Source: Firmicutes bacterium HGW-Firmicutes-8
GTDB lineage: Bacteria; Bacillota; Thermincolia; Thermincolales; UBA2595
DNA: 64,000 bases
NCBI GenBank assembly: GCA_002840165.1
Contig: PGZN01000013.1
Span: 1-64,000 of the forward strand
Reading direction: 5' to 3'
In this document: one piece after another, positions 1 to 7,459 of the stretch
Numbering within the stretch: the stretch's first letter is position 1
Layout of the letters: the number at the start of each line of letters is the position of its first letter
Program-made: the position numbers and the translations under genes
Notes under the pieces: generated by a model
The model's database searches: none
Told to the model about the DNA's origin: nothing
The model's input: the letters and a program-made list of their open reading frames with translations, nothing else

Positions 1-200
1 AGGCCGCCGGTAAGTTTATGATTTTGAAACGGGAGGCGGCCATCTTATGAGGAATGCAATCTGAGCCATCAAGTTCTGGGACATTGCATTGCGGCCTGCA
101 GGTGGCGGCTTAGATTGCCAGACGGCGAGCGGGAAACCCGTTAAAATACCCAACCCCTCCTGCTCAGACATTCCGCCCGGAGGAAGACACCAGCCCCTCC
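1..200. other. left-edge non-coding stretch, unassigned
   Basis: No convincing reading frame is seen. The stretch contains inverted segments: GGCCGCC at 2-8 pairs with GGCGGCC near 35-41, and GCAATCT near 56 is complementary to AGATTGC near 112. It could therefore be a structured RNA or a transcript end. It does not match any riboswitch or stable-RNA consensus that I can recognise, so no function is given. Confidence 0.3.
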
Positions 201-204
201 CACA

Positions 205-312
205 CTAGAAATTAGAGGTTGGAAGTTGGAGGTTAGATCAATCTGTGGGAATTCGCCAAAAGCGAATTCCATCTTATTTTTCCAACCTCTAACTTCTAAC
301 CTCCAACCTCCA
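205..312. repeat. heptad repeat arms around a palindrome
   Basis: A degenerate 7-bp periodic tract (GAGGTTG/GAAGTTG/GAGGTTA) at about 213-237 faces a complementary tract (ACCTCTA/ACTTCTA/ACCTCCA) at about 282-312. Between them, at 248-270, is a perfect 9-bp stem GGAATTCGC with a CAAAA loop. The whole segment can fold on itself. It belongs to the heptad repeat family found in many gaps of this window. Confidence 0.7.
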
Positions 313-316
313 ATGT

Positions 317-346
317 GAGGCTGCCTCTTTTGAGACAGCCTTTCTA
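317..346 (+). terminator. rho-independent terminator-like hairpin
   Basis: AGGCTGCCTC and GAGACAGCCT form a stem with one mismatch around a short T loop, followed by TTTCTATTT. An almost identical hairpin lies at 45390-45415, so this is a recurring terminator or repeat sequence. Confidence 0.55.
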
Positions 347-527
347 TTTATCAGAATTTTTTCTATTTGTTCGAATTCCAGAGCACGCTTGAGCTATGTT
401 AAGGATTATTCATTTACCCTCCTCAAACTTCCGGCCAGTTGTCTTGTAGATAAATATTGCAGCTGTTATAATGGACTGTGGCTGTAAACGTTACAATCGC
501 AAACAAAGACTAAAGGGGGGACACTTG

Positions 528-1760
528 ATGCTTAATTTCAAAACAGACCCCAGAAGAATTGACTTTAAAAAAGAAAACAAGTGGCTCGTTCCCATAGGTG
601 TTTCCAACCGGCATGTGCATCTGTCTGCAGAAGACGTTGATGCTCTGTTTGGTCATGGTTATAAATTAACTGTAGCAAAGGATCTGGCTCAGAGAGGCAA
701 CTTTGCCGCCAGGGAAACCGTCAATATCGTAGGAGGCAAAGGCGTCCTCGAAAGAGTTAGGATTGTTGGCCCCCCAAGGGATACGACCCAGGTGGAGTTG
801 AGCCGGACCGAAGCCGTTAAAATCGGAGTTGACGCTCCCATTAGGGATTCCGGCGACCTTAAGGGAACTCCCGGGTTGGTTCTGGTTGGCCCTAACGGTC
901 CGGTAATTATTAACGGGGGCTGCATAATCCCCAGGGCTCATATTCATATGGCCAGAAAACAAGCCGACATTTTGGACCTCTATGACAGGGATAAAGTGAG
1001 TATTTTAATCAAAGGCCAGAAAGTTGTCTGTTACCATGATGTTTTGGTAAGATTGACCGAGACAGGAGAAACCGAGTTCCACATTGACACAGACGAAGCT
1101 AATGCAGCCTTTGTTGATACAGGCGATTTAGCAATGATAAAACACAAAGAGATGGTCGTTAAAGATAATTACGGTAATATTGTTGAAGTCAGGGTAGATA
1201 ATATCAAGTTCGTCCGGGGTAAAACCCCGCACGATTACGCAACAACTGAAGGAATCCGCCTCTTGCGGGACGTTTTCCACTATCCGGGTTCCACCCAAAG
1301 GGCAATTTTAAACAAGCTTCTTGATCCTTCGTCACTTGAACCAAATTGTTATTACCTGCTGACGGCTGTAGAAGGCGACAAAGTTGTGGGAATCTGTTGT
1401 TTCTATTACCTTACCGAATCAAGGCTCGGATACCTGGAGCATATTGGGATCACTCCCGAGTACAGAAACCGTGGGGTTGGCAGTTTCCTCTACCACAAAG
1501 TAACCTCCTTCATGGAAAAGGAGCATCCCGAAATTGAAGGGATGCTCCTGGAAGTCAGGCAGACCAAAAATGAAATTGACAGTAGAAAACGGTTTTTCTT
1601 AAACCTTGGCGCTATTCCTGTTGACACGGCCTTTTATCCTTCCGGCCGGTTCAGGTTTACCGAAAAATTGCTTCTCATGTTTAAACCCCTGGTAGTAGAT
1701 GCAAATCTAAATACTGTGACGTTCGAGAAGGCTTTCCAAAACCTCGTCAGGATATTATAA
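528..1760 (+). CDS. PduL-like phosphate acyltransferase fused to GNAT acetyltransferase
   Basis: Residues 1 to about 215 resemble PduL-type phosphate propanoyltransferases, which exchange acyl-CoA and phosphate for acyl-phosphate and CoA. Visible motifs are GVSNRHVHLS with the metal-binding His pair, RGNFAARETV, the stretch ending TQVELS, PIRDSGD, GTPG and PRAHIHM. The C-terminal ~170 residues look like a GNAT N-acetyltransferase, with the acetyl-CoA loop YRNRGVGSFLYHKV. PduL alone is about 200 residues, so the 410-residue length reflects a real fusion and not a read-through: there is no stop or frameshift between the parts. The start at 528 is chosen because GGGGGG lies 7 bases upstream; an upstream in-frame ATG at 471 has no such site. 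The gene is monocistronic and its stop overlaps the convergent DUF3006 gene by 6 bases. The substrate is unknown. Confidence 0.8.
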   Translation: MLNFKTDPRRIDFKKENKWLVPIGVSNRHVHLSAEDVDALFGHGYKLTVAKDLAQRGNFAARETVNIVGGKGVLERVRIVGPPRDTTQVELSRTEAVKIGVDAPIRDSGDLKGTPGLVLVGPNGPVIINGGCIIPRAHIHMARKQADILDLYDRDKVSILIKGQKVVCYHDVLVRLTETGETEFHIDTDEANAAFVDTGDLAMIKHKEMVVKDNYGNIVEVRVDNIKFVRGKTPHDYATTEGIRLLRDVFHYPGSTQRAILNKLLDPSSLEPNCYYLLTAVEGDKVVGICCFYYLTESRLGYLEHIGITPEYRNRGVGSFLYHKVTSFMEKEHPEIEGMLLEVRQTKNEIDSRKRFFLNLGAIPVDTAFYPSGRFRFTEKLLLMFKPLVVDANLNTVTFEKAFQNLVRIL

Positions 1761-1937
1761 AATGTTAGCCCGAAAACCGGTATCGGCGTCCAGAACCATT
1801 TTGCCATTCCTGTAAACGACAATATCTCCCTTATCAGCCTGTGTGGGCAACTTGCTTCGCGGCACGATTTTAGTTATTCCTCCGAATTCTAGGACAGCAA
1901 AATTGCCAATAATTTCGGAAATTCTGGCACGAATCAC
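1755..1937 (-). CDS. DUF3006-like small protein
   Basis: This is a 60-residue protein. Its pattern of a hydrophobic strand, VLEFGG, KIVPRSKLP and GDIVVYRNGK resembles the DUF3006 family of small beta-rich proteins of unknown role, often found beside secreted hydrolases. The GTG start at 1937 is preferred because AGGGGGAAG lies just upstream. A longer in-frame start at 1988 has no ribosome site and would add a lysine-rich tail. The 3' end overlaps the convergent PduL-GNAT gene. The family assignment rests on pattern memory only. Confidence 0.6.
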   Translation of the reverse strand: MIRARISEIIGNFAVLEFGGITKIVPRSKLPTQADKGDIVVYRNGKMVLDADTGFRANIL

Positions 1938-2113
1938 GAAACTTCCCCCTATCTTTTCTAACCTATATATAAAAATTTTTTTATACAAAAATTATAGCAC
2001 AAGTAATCAAATAATTAAGCAATAACTTTACGTCAAATTCTTACACGATTCTGCTAAATTGTCATAAAAGCTCAGATATTATTGGCAATATCTGGAGCTG
2101 AATTTGACAAAAA

Positions 2114-2143
2114 AAACGGGCTTCCGATTTAGGAAGTCCGTTT
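2114..2143 (-). terminator. terminator of galU
   Basis: ACGGGCTTCC pairs with GGAAGTCCGT (one wobble) around GATTTA. On the minus strand the stem is followed by a run of eight T. It begins immediately after the galU stop. Confidence 0.85.
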
Positions 2144-2144
2144 A

Positions 2145-3023
2145 TTATTTCTTGACTTTCATGTTTAGTGTCTCCTGTAAAAAACGGCGGAACCTACCGC
2201 CAAACTCGGTATTAGCAAGGGCGAACGTGACATTGGCCTGCAGGAAGCCAATTTTATCACCCACGTCAAACCTTGTTCCGGCAAATTGGTATCCCAGCAT
2301 TTTTTCTGTCCGGCACAATTCGCGTAAAGCATCGGTAAGCTGTATCTCGCCTTCCGCTCCGGGTTTCGTTTTTTCAAGCAGGTCAAATATTCTGGCCGGG
2401 ACTATGTAGCGCCCGATGACGGCTAATCGAGAAGGCGCCGTAGATAACGAAGGCTTTTCAACCAAATCCTCAATAAGGAAAACATTTTCCCCTTCCGGTT
2501 TACCTTTAATTATTCCGAACTTGCTGACATCCTCATCCGGGACCTCCCGAATCGCTATCACCGTACTGCCGCTTTGATTATGAACAGCTGTCATCTGTTT
2601 TAGGCAGGGGACCTCAGCAGAGATTATATCATCAGGCAGCAGAATAGCGAAGGGTTCCTGACCGATAAACTTCCTCGCACAAAGTATAGCATGTCCGAGT
2701 CCCTTAGGCTCTTTTTGTCTTACATAATGTATATCCGCCAGGTTGGAGATTTCCTTAATCTCTTCAGCCAGGTCCTGTTTACCCCGCTCCTGAAGAAATA
2801 CCTCGAGTTCCATGGAGCGATCAAAATGGTCCTCAATGGATTTTTTGTTGCGGCCGGTAATAAAGATAATGTCCTCTATCCCTGAGGCAACCGCCTCTTC
2901 CACAATATACTGGATGCCAGGCCTATCAACTATTGGCAGCATTTCTTTGGGTTGGGCCTTCGTCGCCGGGAGAAACCTCGTTCCCCATCCGGCAGCAGGT
3001 ATTACAGCTTTTCGAACCTTCAT
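2145..3023 (-). CDS. galU: UTP-glucose-1-phosphate uridylyltransferase
   Basis: GalU makes UDP-glucose from UTP and glucose-1-phosphate for cell-envelope sugars and the Leloir pathway. The 292-residue protein has the normal family length. It carries the nucleotide-binding signature IPAAGWGTRFLPATKA followed by QPKEMLPIVD at the N-terminus, FAILLPDDII in the centre, and the C-terminal RFDVGDKIGF typical of bacterial GalU. The start ATG is preceded by TAGGGATGATG. The gene lies between two hairpin terminators, so it is probably transcribed alone. galT and two glgA genes elsewhere in the window use related sugar nucleotides. Confidence 0.95.
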   Translation of the reverse strand: MKVRKAVIPAAGWGTRFLPATKAQPKEMLPIVDRPGIQYIVEEAVASGIEDIIFITGRNKKSIEDHFDRSMELEVFLQERGKQDLAEEIKEISNLADIHYVRQKEPKGLGHAILCARKFIGQEPFAILLPDDIISAEVPCLKQMTAVHNQSGSTVIAIREVPDEDVSKFGIIKGKPEGENVFLIEDLVEKPSLSTAPSRLAVIGRYIVPARIFDLLEKTKPGAEGEIQLTDALRELCRTEKMLGYQFAGTRFDVGDKIGFLQANVTFALANTEFGGRFRRFLQETLNMKVKK

Positions 3024-3039
3024 TACATCATCCCTACTT

Positions 3040-3073
3040 AAAAGAGAAACCCCTGGAGGGGATTTCTCTTTTA
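3040..3073 (-). terminator. terminator between the 82-residue ORF and galU
   Basis: AAAAGAGAAA and CCCC on the left arm pair with GGGG and TTTCTCTTTT on the right around a TGGA loop. The hairpin is A/T flanked on both sides and lies directly after the stop at 3077. Confidence 0.8.
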
Positions 3074-3076
3074 TTG

Positions 3077-3325
3077 TTAATCGGATTGCTTTTTCTCCTC
3101 ACCATTAGCCAGCTTCAGTCTGTCAAATTCCCGTTGGGCATTTCTCCGGCTAATTTCTGCTTCAATTAACTGCCTTACCCTTTTCGCCCTGTCTTTGACT
3201 GAAGCCACACCACTCTGATATTCCTGCCCCTGCCAGATGTATTCGTCTACCAGGCGTTCGAGGATCATTTTTGGAACCTGCCTTCTGGCATCACACGTAA
3301 TGGTAAAATGAAAAAATTTCTGCAT
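3077..3325 (-). CDS. hypothetical 82-residue protein
   Basis: No family is recognised. The protein is charged and mostly helical in appearance, rich in Arg, Glu and Gln, with no signal peptide or membrane segment and a hydrophilic C-terminus (GEEKKQSD). Coding is supported by a strong ribosome site (GGGAGGGG) about 10 bases before the ATG and a hairpin terminator directly after the stop. A TTG one codon upstream is an alternative start. It is likely a monocistronic small cytoplasmic protein. Confidence 0.6.
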   Translation of the reverse strand: MQKFFHFTITCDARRQVPKMILERLVDEYIWQGQEYQSGVASVKDRAKRVRQLIEAEISRRNAQREFDRLKLANGEEKKQSD

Positions 3326-3499
3326 CAAGAACTTACCCCTCCCAATGTGAAATGGCTATAGCTTCTTTAAACTGCCATTATTCTAATATTGTATCGCAAT
3401 TTGTAATAGTTTTCAACTAAATTTTCGCTTTTTTGACATTCTTCTTCGTTTATTTCACATTGTTTTAACAGAAAACCGTTATCCCAGTGTCCTGGTTAC

Positions 3500-3895
3500 C
3501 TATTCCTTCGGAACACGGACAGTCAGTTTTCCATTTTTGAGGTCGACAGTTGCTCCTTCAGATTTAACTTTTGACGGGAGGGAACGGGCCCTTGTAAACC
3601 TGCTCCAATGATACTCCTGACCACCATTTTCTTTTGCTGTAGTCTCTCCACTCACTATCACCTGGTCTTGGCAAAGTACTACATCCACGGTATCCTTCAC
3701 TGCATTGGGAATATCCCCGGTAATTACTATATTCTTACCCTCATCCCGGACCTGCAGGTTCATATGGCTGCCAGTCATTTGAGTGGCATACAGTTCGTCG
3801 GAAAATGATTTTAAAAAGCCGGCAAACAATTTGTCTACTTCTTCAAAAAACCTTGTCATATCCTGGAATGGATCCCATTTTACAATTTCGTCCAT
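3500..3895 (-). CDS. Hsp20/alpha-crystallin small heat-shock protein
   Basis: The protein has 131 residues. The N-terminal segment (VKWDPFQDMTRFFEEVDKLF) is typical of bacterial Hsp20 chaperones, which hold unfolded proteins. The alpha-crystallin beta-sandwich runs from about residue 45 to the end, with IVITGDIPN, the strand containing QVIVSGE, FTRARSLPSKV and NGKLTVRVPK. The usual C-terminal IxI tail is missing: the protein stops at VRVPKE. This may weaken oligomer assembly. An in-frame GTG three codons upstream overlaps the AAAGGGGTGA ribosome site, so the ATG at 3895 is preferred. It stands alone between gaps. Confidence 0.82.
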   Translation of the reverse strand: MDEIVKWDPFQDMTRFFEEVDKLFAGFLKSFSDELYATQMTGSHMNLQVRDEGKNIVITGDIPNAVKDTVDVVLCQDQVIVSGETTAKENGGQEYHWSRFTRARSLPSKVKSEGATVDLKNGKLTVRVPKE

Positions 3896-3996
3896 AGCAA
3901 TCACCCCTTTCCGGTACTATATTATGCAATTAACATAATATTTGTGCCGGAGTAACCCGCTTTAAGGAATGTCGGCCAATATGCATCGTATTTTCA

Positions 3997-6900
3997 TTAC
4001 TTCACGTATTTTACATTCAGGGTGTACTGTTGGACAGAGGAATTGCCCAGGTACTCGTAAGTTTTGATATAATAGTACCCCTTCTTCAATACCGGCACTG
4101 TTCCGCTCTCTTCCTCTCCGGTCATAGACTGGTCAATCCTCGTCACATACTTCCCTGAAGTATCATAAATGTCTACCACTCCGTCGATATCAGAAGGTAC
4201 AGTTAGCTTCACTGCCAACTTTCCCTTGCCTGGTGCATAGATCTTGTACCAATCCAGGTCTTCTGTTCCCATGAATGTAGGCCGAATACTTGTCCCGCTG
4301 TTCAGTAGTTTGGCTTTAGCTATCGTGTTGTTGTCTTCCCAAGCATCGGGTTTTATCTGAAACGGCGTGATGCTGATGCTGTATCTGCCGGTTGATTTAC
4401 CTTCTGCAGCCGCAACAGCAATGTAATATTTCCCGGCCTTTGTTGGGACAAAGACCCCTGTATCGACCTGCCCTTTGTTTCCACTGTCAATTTTGGATAC
4501 CAGATCAAGAAGCGGTTCTTCGGGTCCTTCCTCCCCGTCACTGCCTGCGCCATCACCAATATCTCCTTCACCGGAATCATCTTCCCCGTCTTTTTTGTCA
4601 GGCTTCATTTCTTTCAGAACATAAGCAGTCGTATCCAAATCAGCGGGAGGTGTAATATATACGAGAAACGGCTGTGGCTTCTCAACATTGAATACATACA
4701 CATCTATATCCTCATCAGGGTACAGCGTCCCTTTTTTGGGGGTATTGAGGGTTATCTCATTAGCCAGGGATGGCCTGTCATTTATCTCCTGATCCACAAA
4801 ATAGAAGTTTTTGAATTCTGTTTTTATAGTATAGTCTTCTGCGGTAATCCGGTCCCAGGTATAAATATTAAAATAGTAATTCCCGGGGTTGACCTTAAAT
4901 TCAAAGGAGCGGGGTTCGTCCTCTTCCATATCATATGAGTACCTGTAGCTGCTCTTACCGACCGGTTCTGCTTCCGGGTCACTGTATAAATTTAAGTAAT
5001 AATGTGTATTCTGCGGCTCCTGTAAGTCGATTTTAAGTATCCCGGTATTATCTACGCGGATCTGGTACCAGTCCTCATCTTCTTCCCGGTCGAAATTAGC
5101 TGTTATTTCCTCCCGCAGCTTTATCCCGGAAGCACGTTCCCAGGTATCATTATTCTCGTATTTGTCAGGCCGTAAATTAAATTCGGTAATCGTTACGGTA
5201 TAATTACTGTTTACTGCACCGCCGCTCGCCTCATAGACATTGATTAAATAAGTACCTGCTCCTTTTTCAGGCAAAATTATAACCCCATCCTCGTCCTGCC
5301 CCAAGCCACCTTTGTTTATTGTGTCACTGTACCAGGCGCCATACTCATAGTCATAATCAGATTCCATACTCGAGCTCTCTTTAAGCTCAATGTCAACAGC
5401 CAGGTCGAGTCCTTCCGGAACATCCACCTTAACCCGGTAAGCCCTGCGGTGGAGCTCAATCTGAAACCAATCCTGGTCATCTCCACTTAAGACAGCGCCG
5501 CTGACGGGTGTCCCAACGAACATTTTTTTGGGTTCCTCAGAGGAATCGTTCGGCTCATTTAAATCCTTAACCAGGGCAGCTTCCGGAATTACCCGGGCTG
5601 TGACGACATAATCGTCTTCAGACCAGCGGAAATGGTTCCCGAAAACTCTAATGTAGTATTCTCCGCCGTCTAAGTCTGTAACCAAACCATATACGGCTTC
5701 AGCAACTTTCAGGGAGGGCCTGGGCCTAAAGAACTCTTCCTCGTCTGATTCGTCATCCTTCGAACTGCCGCCGGTGTTAAATGAAGCGACTAATTCCTCT
5801 GAACCGTCATATATTTCGACACCTGGGCTAACCTTGCCGGCAGGGAGAACCTCCACCTGAAGATGGCTTTTTTCCGGAACATCTACCTTGTACCAGTCAA
5901 TATCACTGCCATAATCGATTTTCCCTTTTTTGGAGACCCCATTTACAAGGTAAACGGCTTTTTGCACTGTCCCGTTAGAATCATCAAGTTTGTAAAGTGA
6001 TGTAGTAAGCGCTTTGGCGACATTTATCATGCCATGCCCGAACTTTGGGTCCCAACCGGGGTCACCTAAATCGGTGGCAGAAGCTTCAATTATCTGTCTT
6101 ACCTCATCATTAGTCAGTTTCGGATTTTTGGTTAACAGTAATGCGGCCAGCCCAGCTACCATCGGGGAAGCCATAGAAGTGCCGCTCATCTCCGAGTATG
6201 ATGAACCCTTGTATGGGTCCCAGATAGTACTGTAGATTTTGTCCCCCGGGGCACAGACATCAATCAGGGGACCGTAACTGGAAAAATCGGCCAGCTTGTC
6301 GTTCTTATCTGTGGCGGAAACAGCCATGACTTTGGAGATGGCGGCCGGATAACTGATATCCTGGGAAGCCCAGTTGCCGGCAGCTGCTACCATAACCACA
6401 CCTTTTTTATAAGCATAATCGATGGCTTCATTTAAAACATCTGATTGATAGTAACTGCCAAAGCTCATGTTCATGACCCTGGCGCCATGGTCTGCGGCCC
6501 AGATTATCCCGTCACTGATGGAAATATCACTGCCCCCGCCGGAGCCGTCAAATACCTTTACAGGCATAATTTTTATATTGGCAAAACCGGCCACCCCGGC
6601 TATGCCCTGGCCGTTGTTTATAGCAGCCCCGGCAATCCCGGCCACATGAGTCCCGTGGCCAACATCATCACGGGTGCTTTTCAAGGGGTTGACTGTATTG
6701 GTCCCAGGGACCAGCCTGTTCTTAAGGTCAGGATGGTTTACATCTGCGCCTGTATCAAGTATCGCCATGATTACGCTGGAACCGGGTTTAACCAACCCCC
6801 ATCCCTTTTCGGCATTTATTTTTGGCATGGCCCACTGCCTTGAATACTGGGGGTCATTGGGCCTGCCAAAGGTTTTGTATATATAATTCGGCTGTGAGTA

Positions 6901-7245
6901 TTGAACCGAACTTTCTCTGTTTAAAGCCATAACTAATTTTTCAACATCGGTTCCACCCGGAGCAGAGGCAAGGATATAACCAAACCGTCTGTCATTGCGC
7001 AGAACGGTCAGTTTATACTTTCTCAAGATATAAAAGGCATCTTTGTCCTTACCATTGGTTTTAAAAATAATTTCTCCCTGTTTAAACTCCGGCTGCGGTC
7101 GCGCAGGTTCACCCCGGGAGGAGTTTGATAAGCCTTTGTTTTCAACTGTTGGCAGGATGGTTGAAGCGAAAACGCCTTGAGGGACTAATAAAGCAAAAAC
7201 CAGCATGATAACAAGCAAAAATCTTGACTTCTTCAGTTTCCTCAT
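3997..7245 (-). CDS. secreted subtilisin-like S8 protease with PPC-type repeats
   Basis: This is a large exported serine protease of 1082 residues. The N-terminus is basic followed by a hydrophobic stretch (about residues 8-27), which fits a signal peptide. A propeptide-like region follows, with FKQGEIIFK and a strand pattern of I9 inhibitor domains. The catalytic triad is Asp about 164 (AILDTGADVNHPD), His about 197 (GHGTHVAG) and Ser about 357 (SGTSMASPMVAG). From about residue 400 on there are five related beta domains, each with a D-W-Y or D-V-Y core such as DWYKVDVPEKS, DWFQIELHRR, DWYQIRVDN, DVYVFNVEK and DWYKIYAPGKG. These are like bacterial pre-peptidase C-terminal (PPC) domains. Acidic linkers (for example DDESDEEEFF) separate some of them. 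No LPxTG or SLH anchor is seen. The start was chosen by GGAGGGG 6 bases upstream. Confidence 0.9.
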   Translation of the reverse strand: MRKLKKSRFLLVIMLVFALLVPQGVFASTILPTVENKGLSNSSRGEPARPQPEFKQGEIIFKTNGKDKDAFYILRKYKLTVLRNDRRFGYILASAPGGTDVEKLVMALNRESSVQYSQPNYIYKTFGRPNDPQYSRQWAMPKINAEKGWGLVKPGSSVIMAILDTGADVNHPDLKNRLVPGTNTVNPLKSTRDDVGHGTHVAGIAGAAINNGQGIAGVAGFANIKIMPVKVFDGSGGGSDISISDGIIWAADHGARVMNMSFGSYYQSDVLNEAIDYAYKKGVVMVAAAGNWASQDISYPAAISKVMAVSATDKNDKLADFSSYGPLIDVCAPGDKIYSTIWDPYKGSSYSEMSGTSMASPMVAGLAALLLTKNPKLTNDEVRQIIEASATDLGDPGWDPKFGHGMINVAKALTTSLYKLDDSNGTVQKAVYLVNGVSKKGKIDYGSDIDWYKVDVPEKSHLQVEVLPAGKVSPGVEIYDGSEELVASFNTGGSSKDDESDEEEFFRPRPSLKVAEAVYGLVTDLDGGEYYIRVFGNHFRWSEDDYVVTARVIPEAALVKDLNEPNDSSEEPKKMFVGTPVSGAVLSGDDQDWFQIELHRRAYRVKVDVPEGLDLAVDIELKESSSMESDYDYEYGAWYSDTINKGGLGQDEDGVIILPEKGAGTYLINVYEASGGAVNSNYTVTITEFNLRPDKYENNDTWERASGIKLREEITANFDREEDEDWYQIRVDNTGILKIDLQEPQNTHYYLNLYSDPEAEPVGKSSYRYSYDMEEDEPRSFEFKVNPGNYYFNIYTWDRITAEDYTIKTEFKNFYFVDQEINDRPSLANEITLNTPKKGTLYPDEDIDVYVFNVEKPQPFLVYITPPADLDTTAYVLKEMKPDKKDGEDDSGEGDIGDGAGSDGEEGPEEPLLDLVSKIDSGNKGQVDTGVFVPTKAGKYYIAVAAAEGKSTGRYSISITPFQIKPDAWEDNNTIAKAKLLNSGTSIRPTFMGTEDLDWYKIYAPGKGKLAVKLTVPSDIDGVVDIYDTSGKYVTRIDQSMTGEEESGTVPVLKKGYYYIKTYEYLGNSSVQQYTLNVKYVK

Positions 7246-7329
7246 AAAATTCCCCTCCACTTTTTTGGCTAATTAGCAATTCCACGCCGGCCCTGTAAAA
7301 ACCTTCCTTAAGCTGTCCCCCCCAAATAA

Positions 7330-7368
7330 AAAAAGCCCTAACCGCTTCCAGGTTAGGGCTTTGTTTTT
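7330..7368 (-). terminator. terminator downstream of pyk
   Basis: AAAGCCCTAACC and GGTTAGGGCTTT form a perfect 12-bp stem around a 7-base loop. There are T runs on both strands. It follows pyk by about 90 bases and probably ends the dnaE-to-pyk transcription unit; it could also work in the other direction. Confidence 0.88.
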
Positions 7369-7459
7369 AAATTTATGCTTTAGTTACCTTCTACAGCTTT
7401 TAACAACCGGTCTGCGCTGTTACTCTGATTCCCCTTTAACTGCATCCAGGCGGGCACCC

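Noticed and set aside
1-200. Cobalamin, S-box or RNase P-like structured RNA at the left edge
   Set aside because: Some stems can be drawn, but none of the conserved boxes of these RNAs are present.
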